Origin: Gonapodya prolifera JEL478
Lineage: Eukaryota; Monoblepharomycota; Monoblepharidomycetes; Monoblepharidales; Gonapodyaceae
DNA: 11,560 nt
NCBI GenBank assembly: GCA_001574975.1
Contig: KQ965812.1
Location: 30,897-42,456, forward strand
Reading direction: 5' to 3'
A program made the position numbers and the translations under genes. Below the pieces are notes generated by a model. The model saw nothing but the letters and a program-made list of their open reading frames with translations. It was not told the DNA's origin and did no database searches. Shown here piece by piece: positions 1 through 10,300 of this stretch (positions within the stretch are counted from its first letter, which is position 1; every line of letters starts with the position of its first letter).

Positions 1-600
1 CTGTGTGCACTACAACATATTATGTATGTTTGATCATATATATACACGTTCCTGCAGTTTACAGGCTCGTGCAGCTCACCTAGGTTGTGTAGCACGGAAC
101 AAGAATTAATTCTGTTTTGGTTGGGACACCTCTTTACAGGAAGGGGCGACCTCTCTCAGCCACTTTGCATTTTATTATGATGGTCCACCTTTACTCTTAC
201 AGATTGGTGTCCCAAAAAGGATCTACTTGTGACGGGAGTTTTTACCCCAAGGGTTTCTCCTATGAGGGCTGTCAAACTGTGCCTGTATGAGTTTGCGGTC
301 TGACCGATGATGCTTTTTTCCCAATGGGTTTTGCATGTCAGGGTGTACATGGTCTGAACTTACTCCTGGTGCGGACACCAGCCTTCCATAAGGAGGGGAG
401 GTGTAGTGGAACTAACACTTGAAGGGGTTAGTAGGAACTACTGAAGCCTTGCGTAGGATGGGGCATAAAGGTAGCTTCAGGCACCACTATTAACATGTTC
501 AGGAGCCTCATCTAGCTAGACCAATACACATCTATCACACATACTACCATCTCTCTCTCCGTCCAATCCTCTCTAGTCCCGCGCTGCTACTTACCCTTTG
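1..600 (+). mobile_element. Possible 3' end of an LTR retrotransposon (weak)
   Basis: No protein-coding gene is visible here. A purine run at 390-401 (AAGGAGGGGAGG) is immediately followed by TGTAGTGGAAC at 402-412. This is the arrangement expected where a polypurine tract meets the start of a 3' LTR. The bases at 7-14 (GCACTACA) match the inverse of that start (TGTAGTG/CACTACA), as the end of a 5' LTR would. Downstream, 530-590 is a CT-rich stretch such as LTR and leader sequences often contain. No clear LTR end, primer binding site or target duplication was found; an imperfect candidate end GTTCTACCACA lies at 630-640. The 387 bases between the two marks are too short for a complete element, so at best this is a remnant or a non-autonomous element. 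Confidence 0.25.
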
Positions 601-655
601 GATAACCCTAGGAGGCTGATCAAGTATCAGTTCTACCACAAACAGCCCTCTGGCC

Positions 656-1588
656 ATGACGCTGAAGCTCATTGTGGCATTGCAGGAAGCATTGATTGGC
701 ACCCATGCATTGGTCATTGCCAACCTGCTGCAAGACCTTGTGTTTGGACTCAGCTGGGGCCTGGAGTTTTATGCAGGGTAATGAGAGCACTTGATTTCAC
801 GTCCGTGCTGCAGGAAGTTGGGGACCTGCTGCAGCTGCCGTTACCAAAATGTGCAGCACTGGAAGTACTTGGGATTGACTTGCAAGTGGGCAAGGTCACC
901 ATCCCCATGCCACTTGCTGGCACGCTCAAGAGGCTCTGGATTGATTGGGACAACTGCACAACACAGACAATCTTGTTTCCTTCCAGAATCTGACCTTCTT
1001 GGCTGTTGCCAACATCCCCAAAGCTGCAATGACAGTGCTCTACCTCCTCCCACAGCTCTCCAAGCTCAACTTTATCAACTGCAAAGCCGCATGGTCCAAG
1101 GTGATGCAGCTTCTGGATAGGGTCGGTGGTGAGATGTCCACTTTCAGGATCTCCACTTCAAGTCCCCAACCCCTCCTAGGCGTGGTCACTGAGGATATTG
1201 TGGAAAATGCCCCAACCTCAGTGCACTGGAGCTGTATGGGTACAAGGACTGCACCATGTCCACCATGGTGCAGCTTGTTGGCGCGCTGAGACGGCTCAAA
1301 GTGTTGAGTCTCAACAACATGCCCATCATTCCTGACCTGTTTGGGAAGCGCACGCTGGGCTCTTTCATTGCTGGATGCACATGCAAGCTGGACGTGCACT
1401 TCCAGCAGAAAGAAGATATAGGCGTTGCGCATTGGAGGGATGAAATGGACATGCACAAGTGGCCAAACACAAGTCTTGCAGGGTGTGCGCCCATGGTGGA
1501 AGAAGCGCAAGTTACATGGTCGTGGTTTATGGCTCCATGTGCTCTGTATGTTGGGGATGACGTATGCTGTGACCATTACTTTTCATGA
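656..1588 (+). pseudogene. LRR-like (RNI-type) protein, tandem copy 1, broken by three single-base deletions
   Basis: This is a relic of a leucine-rich-repeat-like protein, recognised mainly by alignment with the neighbouring copy. The reading frame must change three times: frame 2 from ATG 656 to a TAA at 779-781, frame 1 from about 781 to 951, frame 3 from about 954 to 1207, and frame 2 from 1208 to the stop at 1586-1588. Every change equals one missing base relative to copy 2 (near 779, 952 and 1208). With those bases allowed for, the product would be about 311 residues. Shared blocks include LPLPKCAALEVLGI, LKRLWIDW, CPNLSALELYGY, PIIPDLFGKR and RDEMDMHKWP. The leucine spacing (LxxLxxLxL) suggests LRR or F-box/LRR-like folds, but no F-box is visible. 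The deletions do not sit in long homopolymers, so decay is more likely than read error. No intron model explains the shifts. Confidence 0.7.
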
Positions 1589-1694
1589 TAGACGATAAAC
1601 AATGAACCTTTGCAATAAGCTTTTGTTTCCAATACAAAACACACAAACAGTCCCAATTGTCTATAACAGGGAAAGGGTGTCAGCTTTGACAACT

Positions 1695-2625
1695 ATGAAG
1701 CTCATTTCGGCATTGAGGGACGTTTCCATGAACACAACCCACTGGATTTTAAAAAAACCACCAATTGATCTGTTGTATGGGCTTATCTGGGGCCTTGAAT
1801 CCGTAGCTGCCAAAATCAAGGTTCTGGACGTTTCCAATGCACCAGCTGAAGTACATCACCTAATCCAGCTGCTGTTGCCCAAGTGCACGGAACTCGAGGT
1901 TCTTGGTATTCATGCGGAAGGAGGGAGTTTCATGCTCCCACTCTTGCTTGCAGTCTCAGTGAAAAGACTGTACGTTGATTGGAGTCGCCTGCAGAATACC
2001 GGAGAACTGTGTCGTTTCAAGGGTTTGAACTACTTCATGGCGTCCGAAGTAACAACAATGGCACCATTTCATGGTCTAACTCACTTAACAGAGCTAGCAC
2101 TGACTGACTACCACACTGGATGTGATGAAATAGTGCACCTTCTTAAACAGATTGGAGTCCAACTTTGGGTATCGGGTATTGGGTATTGGAAAATTGGGCA
2201 ATCTCCCACTTTCTTCTGTTCTGCTTGAGGGGATTGTGGCAAATTGCTCCAGCCTCAGTATTCTCGAGCTATATGGATATGTGGATATCTCAATATCTGC
2301 GGTGTTGCGTCTTGTCGGTGCGCTGACGAGACTCAATACTTTGAGCCTGGATAGAACACCCATCATTCCTGATTTGTTTGGGAAGCGCATACTGGATGCT
2401 TCCGTAGATACACGAACACAGGATTTGGAAATTCATTTTCGGTGGAAAGTTCTTGGCAGTGTGCTTCTCAGGGATGAAATGGACATGTCCAAGTGGCCAG
2501 ACAGGAAACTTGGGGGTTGTGAGCCAATGGAGGAGGGGATGCAGGTTTTGTGGGCCTGGTACCCACCACCTTGCGCTTCTATGTTGAGTTGCCCGATTCC
2601 TGATTCAACCATGCAGAATATATGA
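1695..2625 (+). pseudogene. LRR-like (RNI-type) protein, tandem copy 2, one frameshift
   Basis: Paralogue of the upstream copy, starting about 107 bases after its stop. It is read in one frame from ATG 1695 (TMKLIS aligns with TLKLIV of copy 1; an earlier in-frame ATG lies at 1602) to about 2180, then one frame later to the stop at 2623-2625. The break coincides with a 7-bp tandem repeat at 2167-2187. With one unit fewer, the frame runs through and the 29-residue stretch across it aligns without a gap to copy 1, giving about 307 residues. LRR-like segments include LLLPKCTELEVLGI, LTHLTELALTDY, CSSLSILELYGY and LTRLNTLSLDRTPIIPDLF, followed by a conserved tail (RDEMDMSKWPD, GGCEPMEE). No signal peptide or membrane segment is evident. 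It could be a functional gene with a polymorphic repeat or an assembly error, or a young pseudogene. The function is unknown; RNI-type LRRs usually bind protein partners. Confidence 0.65.
2167..2187 (+). repeat. Three tandem 7-bp units (GGGTATY) inside LRR-like copy 2
   Basis: The units are GGGTATC (2167-2173), GGGTATT (2174-2180) and GGGTATT (2181-2187), followed by GG. Seven is not a multiple of three, so each gain or loss shifts the frame. Copy 1 has no such repeat, and its alignment supports a two-unit ancestral state. Replication slippage is the simplest origin. Confidence 0.85.
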
Positions 2626-2627
2626 AA

Positions 2628-2729
2628 AGACACCTGTTCAATATGCTTCTTCCAAAGTGTACACGGGTAGAGTTCTTGGAATTAGTTTGCGAAAGAGAAG
2701 GATGTCGTTTGGTGGAGGGCGGGCACTGA
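2628..2729 (+). pseudogene. Fragment of a third LRR-like tandem copy
   Basis: Starting 2 bases after the stop of copy 2, in another frame, the sequence encodes RHLFNMLLPKCTRVEFLEL, which aligns with HHLIQLLLPKCTELEVLGI in the middle of copy 2. The open frame ends at TGA 2727-2729 without start codon or N-terminal part. Further on, 2780-2850 holds a leucine-rich stretch (WLKLLHTNTPDDDL) that distantly resembles the NTLSLDRTPIIPDL segment of copy 2, but this is weak. The abrupt start in mid-gene suggests an unequal tandem duplication or deletion with its junction at about 2625. Confidence 0.55.
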
Positions 2730-2859
2730 AGCTCCTCATAGGGGCGCGGGAGGGCGGTGGGGCGAGGGCGTGGCTGAAATTGTTACATACGAATACGCCT
2801 GACGACGACCTCGCGGGTTCTTCACCAATACTTCAAGACATGGATATTATATGAGATTG

Positions 2860-4565
2860 GTTGCAAGAACCTTGCGTGTTAAATTTTTTTGATAGAGAAT
2901 GAATATTTCACCAAAACTGCACATTTGCATTATTGACACACTGAAGCCTGTTGTCCACTTCTTATACCTCAATGGTTGGAGCTTTTCCGGCGCCCACCAT
3001 AGCGAATGTGGGTGCAGCGGATTTCTTTAGTTCCAACCACGTCATTAGATGGCACGGCTTCCGCGTCAACGCCGAAGTACGAGGAAGTATAGTACAAGAA
3101 ATATCAGCAAGACAGCAACGACATTAGCCCCAACGATTGGCTGAAGAATGTGCGAGGAAGGTGTTGGGTCAGAAGGAACAAGCAGGACATAACGGACAAG
3201 ACTAACCAGGATGTACTGCGAGTATCATTTGATTTCAGACCACCAGTGTGGCCCAGAATCCACGCAAGAGAGATGACAGAATCGTGTGTCATCTATTGGC
3301 GACCCGAAGTTTCGCCACAAATCATCGTTTGATGTGAGGGCAACGGTTCTGCACTTACCCTCAATTGGCTCCGATCCAAAGATTGTGTTTCTTTTCGGTG
3401 ATACTCTCTTGCCGTTCAACACTTCATCGGCTTCCAGGGCGCGTTCAAAGACCACGAGGGTGGAAGTTTCTGACAGCATCGATGGAGAATAGGTGGTCGG
3501 GTGAAGCGAAGGAGGAGAAGACGATGGGGAAGGGAGAGGTGGAGACGCATTGCGGGCCTTAATGCGTCGTGTGGCAGCTCAAGCTAATGCTTCAAGGGCA
3601 ACGTGGCGAAAACAGTCTCACTTGCGCCGCTGTAGCTCTCGCTGCCTCCGCCCGTTCCCGCTGACGACACTTGTAGCACATGGCAGATGGCCGCCCGTGA
3701 AGCAACGACACGAGAGCCGCCGATTCGAGTTCGTTGAAGTATGGCTTCGGCCACAGCGGAGCGAGCCTGAAGCTCGTCGACCCAACGTAGCGATTGCTAC
3801 GCGATAAAGACTCGGATACCCAACAATGTCATGGCAGTGTACTCTACCGAGTATTAGATTAATCATGCCCATAGTGGATTCATGTGATATGTTGCTATCA
3901 GGTATCGTGACTCACGTCGAAAACTCCGACGCACTTTATAAAGCACCCGTACAGATTGATGATACACACACAAACCGCATCATGAACTCGGTACGAAACT
4001 TGATTCAACGCACCCCCGTGAGTCATCCTCGATGCTTCGATTGTATGAGAGGTTGCTCACTGCGTCGCATCATCGAAGATCGGCCGCGCATTGACGCAGA
4101 CGAAGCAGACGCAAGCACAGATGCCCGCATCAAGTGCACAGCCAGCTATCGAAACGACGGAGAGGAACATTCAGGTGCGCGTGGCATAGTACGACGTGTA
4201 TTTGAAGGGAGCGCCCATGTGTAACACACTCGCCCTCCTACTTGGCAGGCTGTATCAAAGATAGAAGTCACCAAAGCCCCACCGGCGGAGTGGAACTGGA
4301 TGGACGCAATTTTGATGTCGAGACTCTCACAACCTCCAGAATCAGACTACAGACATACATTTTTAGATGCCTCATGTACAAAGTCACATAATTTAATTTT
4401 GTTGTTTCGACTTGCGCGCGCGGTGTCTTTTTATTTGTCCTCACGGGTTCATGACATTGGAACACCAAACATTCCCCAATTGATTCAGCCACGAGACGAT
4501 TCAATTGTAAATTAGCGTTTTGATGGCAAGAGACACATCGCCCGTGCTTTTCCGTCCACTCAAGT
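2860..4565. other. Region of 1.7 kb without a recognisable gene
   Basis: Both strands hold only short open frames with unconvincing translations. The longest is 3826-4224 (+, 132 codons), with no recognised motif and no homology to its neighbours; a pair of overlapping frames around 3225-3492 on opposite strands is equally unconvincing. No tRNA-like B-box, long inverted repeat or clear LTR was seen. The stretch probably holds 3' flanking DNA of the LRR-like block and of the minus-strand gene ending at 4566. Small exons of a split gene cannot be excluded. Confidence 0.5.
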
Positions 4566-7161
4566 TCACATCCCAATCGCACCACCCCACCCTACTTCCC
4601 CGAACCGATCCCCGATCCACTCCTCATCAAAGCCCGGATCACCCGCATAATAATTATTCTGCAACCGCCGAGCCGACCCCGCCTTCTTCTTCGCCGCACC
4701 AACCACCGCATTCCCCGCCGCCGTTTGAAAAGACTCGGTCGGGTCGTCGGGGAACCGATCCGGCATTGCCCGCAGCGGGCCGTTCGAGGGGGACACTGAG
4801 GAGTTTCCCCCAGCGCTGGTGCGGCGCGTCGAGGATGCCGCCGCACGCTTCCCTCCGCCGTCCTTTCCCGTGCTGCTCATCCTGGACCAGCTCCCCCGAC
4901 CTTGCTTCCCACGGAACCATCTGCCGCCCCCGCCGCCGGACGATCGTCGAGTAGTGGATTTCGATTTTTGAGATGGGCGGTCTGTCTTCCGTGTCGTGGG
5001 CCTGCGGGGTGGGGGGCTGCACCAATCGTGAAACAAGATGAGAGCCGTCCGTCCGTCCGTGCGCACTGCAAAACGCTGCATCTCAACTCACTCTTCGAAA
5101 TAATTCCGAAACCGCTCGTAGGTTGCCCCGCCTTCTCTTTTGATCTTGTGGAGGTCCACAAACCCTTTCAGCGGACTCATGGGCTCCTCGTCCGCTCCCG
5201 CCCGCGTGTTACGTCCCGCCGACGCGGCGCCCGACGCAATCAGATCTCCGTAGTCGTTGCGCGCGTAGAGACCTCCGCGCGGTTCGTCGACGGTCTCGTC
5301 AAACCACGACGTGTCGGGTGGATAGTCCGTGTCCGAATACGAGCCCACGCCGACGTCGGGGTTGATGGGGAAGTCCAAGTCCAGGTCCGGGTCCGGGTCA
5401 AAGTTTCGGGGGGAGGCAGGCTCGGCGGGGAAGTCCTGGTCGACGGGCAAGTCGCGGTACTGTTCGTCGTCGGCGTCAACGTCAAAGTCAAAGGGTTCCA
5501 CGGGAGGAGAAGACGGGAACCGCGCCGGGGCAGGCGATGCGGCGTGAGTCTCGGGGAATAAGGCGCGTTCCAAGTCAAGGTCCCGCGGTGGGTCCTTGGC
5601 ATGTCCCTTCCCAATCCCTCCCAAACCTTTAGGCTTCGACCCGGCCGCTATTGGGCGCGCAGGTGGGAGCGGCTCGTCGTACAGATCCCAGCCACAATCA
5701 AGGCCATCCAACGTGTCCAAGGGCATCGGCAGCGGAAGTGGGTTGGGGTTCGCCGGCGGTGGTGGAAGCGGTTTCGGATCCACAAACGCGACGGGGCGGC
5801 GTCGGATCGAGGAGGATCTCCCGAGACCGGACGAGTTTCGTCGACTATGGTCGAAGAATTCGTCGTCGCTTGCGCTGTCCGAGCCGGCAAGCGGGTCTGA
5901 GAGGACGAGTGCGGGGTTGGTGAGGTGTGGGAAGGGAGGCGAAATGGCAAGCGAGCGGCGTCCGCCTGACGCTGCGGCGGCTGAAGCGGTTCCAGACACT
6001 TTGCTGGGTACGGGCCGAGGGATGGAGGTGACTGGCTTGATGCTCACGGGGACAGACAAGTCGCTTGTGTCCAACGACGACATGGATGAGTTCTTGACCG
6101 ACGCCACGGGGACCTTTTGCGCGGAGGAGACTTTGACAGGGACAGTGACAGGCGAGGAGCGGCGCGCGGGCTTCTTGGCGCTCCTGGGTAAAGGAGGAGT
6201 GCAATCGGCAGTCCCAAAGAGCCACGCGGTATCATTGCGTGGGGTCGACGGTCGTTCCGGCGAGGATTTGCGCGACCCGGTCGATGCGACGACGCCTACG
6301 CGCCGACGTTTCGTCGGGGGTGTGGGGAGGATCGGGACGAGGGAGGCGTCTGCAGGTGTTGCGGGGGATGCGGGTTTCGATTTGGTGTTGGCCGCGGTGC
6401 GAGTGTTCAGGAGGGATAGGGCAGATACGAGACGATTACGATTCGGGTTGGGCAGAGAGCGGCCGGGGGAGGGGGAGAGCAGTTTTCGTTTGGTTGAGGT
6501 CAGATTGGGCTTGCTCGTTGAGACGTTCGAGCTTCGGTTGTTGTTGAGGGGGGGCGACAACGCGTCCACGTCGACCACCGGAATTACATCGTCCTCGATT
6601 CGACGCCGATGGGCATCCCGTCGCGTCTTCCCAAATCCTCGTTCAACCGTCCGTGGCCACGACGCCGAGGCTGACCGCCGCTGAACCTCGTCCTGATAAC
6701 TTTCCAGCGATTTTTTGATGGCAAGAGCGACTTCGGGGTCCTCATCCCCGAGGGGTGACATGGGGGGGTCGAGGTATGAGGTGTGTTTCGGCACAATTGT
6801 GTCGAGACGGCTGGTGGATGATGGACGGGGTGTGTGGTGGGGAGGCATCTGCGGTTGAGCTGAAGATAACACGTCAAGAGAGGGTGAGTTGCCGTGCCGT
6901 ACGTGGGAGTGGTGACTTGCTGTCCAGTGACGGGTCCCACACCCCACGACACCACGACCGTTTCGCGATAAAGCCAGCGTTCACGCAGCCCGCCTGTAAC
7001 AGTGACGCCTTCTCGTGGTCTGATTCTGAATCGGATGGCAGCTCACCGTTGAATCTGTCAAACAACGACGTGATTGTTGTCTGCCGCCCACCCGCACCCG
7101 CGCTCTCCCCTCCGCTGGCAACCCGCGCAGCTCGATGCGTGTCTTCTCGATTCCGAGTCAT
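4566..7161 (-). CDS. Disordered protein with PIP-like box and ubiquitin-interacting motif, three exons
   Basis: Proposed exons are 7161-7047, 6919-5092 and 5016-4566, giving about 797 residues. Near the N-terminus (residues 27-34; 7060-7083) QTTITSLF resembles a PCNA-binding PIP box (Qxx[ILM]xx plus two hydrophobic residues), although the first aromatic position is Leu. A ubiquitin-interacting motif lies at 6687-6746: the acidic run DEDPE, then VALAIKKS with the diagnostic Ala-x3-Ser. The middle is low-complexity Ser/Pro/Arg/Asp-rich sequence, including an alternating Asp run (DPDPDLDLDFP). After it comes GFVDLHKIKREGGATYERF, then a Gly/Arg-rich tail with an aromatic/acidic end (NYYAGDPGFDEEW). 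A PIP box plus UIM would suit a nuclear factor recognising ubiquitylated PCNA in DNA-damage tolerance, but that is inference; the family was not recognised. The start is uncertain: an in-frame ATG at 7260 would add 33 residues but lies only about 100 bases from the next gene and has a poor context. The gene is clearly richer in G+C than its flanks. Confidence 0.65.
5017..5091 (-). other. Intron (75 nt) joining exons 2 and 3 of the UIM protein gene
   Basis: On the minus strand the intron begins GTGAGT and ends GGTGCAG, with CTCAT and TTCAC branch-like sites upstream of the acceptor. Without splicing, the frame stops at a TGA that overlaps the donor (5092-5090). Splicing joins phase 2 ends into the open frame that continues to 4566. 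Two other acceptors further on (CGCAG, and GGCAG at about 4955) keep the same phase, but the first gives the most typical length. Confidence 0.65.
6920..7046 (-). other. Intron (127 nt) joining exons 1 and 2 of the UIM protein gene
   Basis: The donor GTGAGC follows the codons for SLFDRFN, and the acceptor CTGGACAG joins a phase 1 end to the long frame. A second acceptor, TATCTTCAG ending at 6860, is also in phase and has the better pyrimidine run; it would give a 187-nt intron and 20 fewer residues. Unspliced, the first exon's frame ends at a stop at 6874-6876. Confidence 0.5.
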
Positions 7162-7362
7162 CGCTTTGCTGCCATCCGCTGTCAGTGGAGAATCACGGCT
7201 CTCTTTGGGACCACCCGTGGTCACACATTCGCAATGCATGGTCCACATCTCAACGATCATGAATCATTCTTTTACCCACTCAGTCTATTTTCGTCTATTT
7301 TTTCTACTCCGGATTTGTTTGCTGCGGAGAAGCAACAACTGGCTACACCTAGACAATGACAT

Positions 7363-10300
7363 TTATTCGTCACAATTTTTTATTCTAATTTCGAAATCCA
7401 AACCAAGCTTACTCAGGATGCATTGCAAAAATTGTTTGCAATCATCAGATAAATCATTCTCTACAATGATGCACCGTCCAGCATTTGGAACCTGGTTCGG
7501 TAGCACATGTTCTAGCTTTTTTCGCATGCGAAGCTGTCTTTGCGTCCACGGTCCCCGTTTGGACTTTGATACACCTTCAAGGAGAGGAGCCGGTAGAATT
7601 AAATGCTTGTCGACATAAAATGCCACAAGCTTCTTGACCGCAGGTGTAAGCGAACCTGAAGATATTGAGCTCGGTGATTCCTGATACCCTATGAGTTGGC
7701 ACAGCTCCGAAACACGCTGTGTCCAGTTGACCTTCATTTCTTCAATTGGTGCAGCGTCACCACTATCAGCATGATCCTCAACATAGACCCTTGGAAACAA
7801 TGGGCCTCGGTCGAGCGTAGCCTTGCGGCTTTTGCTCTCCACTGATACCTTTAGGGGAATTGCAGTTGCCGTTGTGTTTAAAAGGTTGTTAAAGAGAGGC
7901 TCAAGCAGTCGAACAATGTCTCGTCGTCTTGCATTCTCTTCATGTGTGTCCCCCTGTAAAAGCTTTCTTCGTCGCCGTTCCGCCATCTCCTCCGACGGAA
8001 GTGCATAGGAAAGGACATTGTGCCCATCATTATCTCGCACTTCATAATCTGCGCCAGCCTCAAGAAGATATTCAACAATTTTGACTGAATTTGGTCTTCC
8101 ATAGAAGGCTGCAAGCATCAACGGGGTCTGACCTCTGTTATTTACATTGTTAATATCAGCGCCTCTCCTGTAGAAAAACTGCACCATTGCGTCATAACCT
8201 TCTGTGGCCGCTAACGCAAGACAATTGTCTCCGTCAGGGCATCTCCCAATGATCAGTTCGGAATGGTAGTGCCTTAGAATTTTCTGCACCTCTTCCATTT
8301 TATTCCAAATGCAGAATTGAATGAACAGTGACAAGCGATCCTCTCGTTCAACTTGGAAGAAATACATCAGAGACAGGTTATAACGCACTCGCTTTTGTGC
8401 ACGGCGCAGTATGATTTGGCGCTCTTGGTTCTGGTCAATGTAAATCCATTTCCGCCTTGATGGCACAATTTTGCTCCTTTCTAACTTTCTTCTTCTTCTC
8501 TGCCTTGATTTTTTATCTGCTGCCAGCAATTCCATATCTGAATCACTCCAGCTTGAGCTGTAAATCCATTCAAGGTATTGAGCAAGATCATTGTCGTCAT
8601 CATCTTCCTCATCGTCTTCTTCGACATCTGCAATACTGAAGGGTACCTTGACCATATCAATTCCAATGGTGATAAATCTGCAATTGACTTTGTCAACCTC
8701 ATATGAGTAGAACGTTGCGGCAGGTTCATTGAAAGGAACGAAAAGCTGATATGTTCCCTGAAGTTTTTTTCCTGGTTGCAGACGACTGCAATGAGCAACC
8801 CGAAGCCACTCCTCCTTATTCATGTGGGTATTGTCACCAGTGCCATGCCCATGTGGCTCGAGACAAAAAGGACACTTGATTCTTATCCGTTCAGCACTCC
8901 ACTCGGTGATGAGAGCCAAGGGATACTTGTGCTGATGACTCTTCAGCTGCCCAAGTTTGTTCTTGGCGTTCTGGTGGCCCTGTGACGCTGCACGGCGCCA
9001 CCAGGTATTTGCAAGTTCGAGATTATACTCCAGAACTTTACCCTCAAAGTATGCAGTTCCAATTTCTGCTTGCGCATCAGGATGTCCATTTTCCGCCGCC
9101 ATCTTGCAGAACCGCAACGCCTTCTGCATATCTTTCTCAACGCCTAAATCGCCATTTGAGTGCGCCGTCGCGAGGGTGTATTGTGCTGAAACATTGCCGA
9201 GCTCGGCTGCGAGTTGCCAGTATTCGAGAGCCTTTGCGTTGTTCTGTACGATGGTTCCAAACCCAAAATAGTAAATCTGTGCCAGTGCCGCAGAGGCATC
9301 GGGATGATTCTTCTTCGAGGCTTGTTCGTACCACTTGACGGCTTCGTTGATGCTCTTGCGCACCCCCAGACCGTGTCGCGCAAAGACAGCATACTGGTAT
9401 TCTGCGTCAACGTGTTGCGCCTTTGCGGCGCGAATGAACAGATTTGCAGCTTTGCGAAGGTCCTGCGCATACCCATCTGTGCCTTTGTAGTATGACATGG
9501 CCTGGGAATAGAGCTGCGCTGAGGGAGCTTCCGGCTCGGGCCCAGTGGAAGAGTGTGAGCGCTTGGAGCTAATGGATATCAAATGTTTGCAAACGTGAGA
9601 AGGGGGGGGGGGGGGGCGTTTGCTCCGTGTGCATCAAAAAAAATTACAAGTAAACGTACACGTTCTCCGAGATCACCTTCAATATCTCGGCAAATGCAGG
9701 TCGTGCCTCCGGATTACTATCCAAGCAGCATCCAACAAGGTTCTTCAACCACTGAGGGAAATTGAGCAAGTCCAATGTGCAAGTTCTCTCGGCGCCGGAG
9801 ATTCGGCCGTAAACACTGCGAAGGGCATCCGTGTCACCAAATGTGCCAAACGGTTTCATATTGTTTGTCCATAGCTTTGTGCATGGATTTTCACGGAAGT
9901 TATTTGATGTAATAAGAACCACGGCAGGCTTACTTAAACAATCAAATCTCACCGAGCAAACGGTCACACCGAATGAAAAGACGTCAGATTTTTCGTCTAT
10001 TTTCTGTTCATTCAATACTTCGGGTGCCATAAATCCATATGTGCCACCTGGCTTTGTCTGAGTGTCGCTGATCAATGAGGAGAGTCCAAAATCTGCCACC
10101 ACGGCGTTTCCAAGGTCATCAACAAGTACATTCTCCGGCTTTAAGTCTCGGTGAACAATGTTTCGATCGTGAAGATACTTCATGCCGTCGGCAACATCCC
10201 GCAGCTGCGATTGACAATGAAACAGAACAGTGACCTTATAATTCGAAAAGGGAGACGCGACATTTGAATCGCTTACGATGAATAAAGCCTCCTTACGGCG

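Noticed and set aside
3225-3492. Overlapping frames on both strands, each with partly protein-like composition
   Set aside because: They mirror each other, neither extends nor shows a known motif, and no splice model joining them to other exons was evident.
3826-4224. Open frame of 132 codons on the plus strand
   Set aside because: No motif, no convincing start context, and no relation to the neighbours. The length is within what chance allows in this base composition.
5596-6684. Plus-strand open frame of 362 codons
   Set aside because: It lies antisense to the UIM protein gene. Its Gly/Arg/Ser-rich translation is the expected shadow of GC-rich coding DNA, and the opposite strand has the motifs and splice sites.
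7060-7260. Start of the UIM protein gene at ATG 7260
   Set aside because: It is not excluded, but its context is poor (T at -3) and it leaves only about 100 bases for the 3' end of the neighbouring gene plus a promoter, so ATG 7161 was preferred.
9498-9582. Start of a separate Sel1/ankyrin gene at 9582 or 9498
   Set aside because: The codon at 9582 is TTG, and ATG 9498 would cut into the first Sel1 repeat. The spliced fusion explains the frame better.
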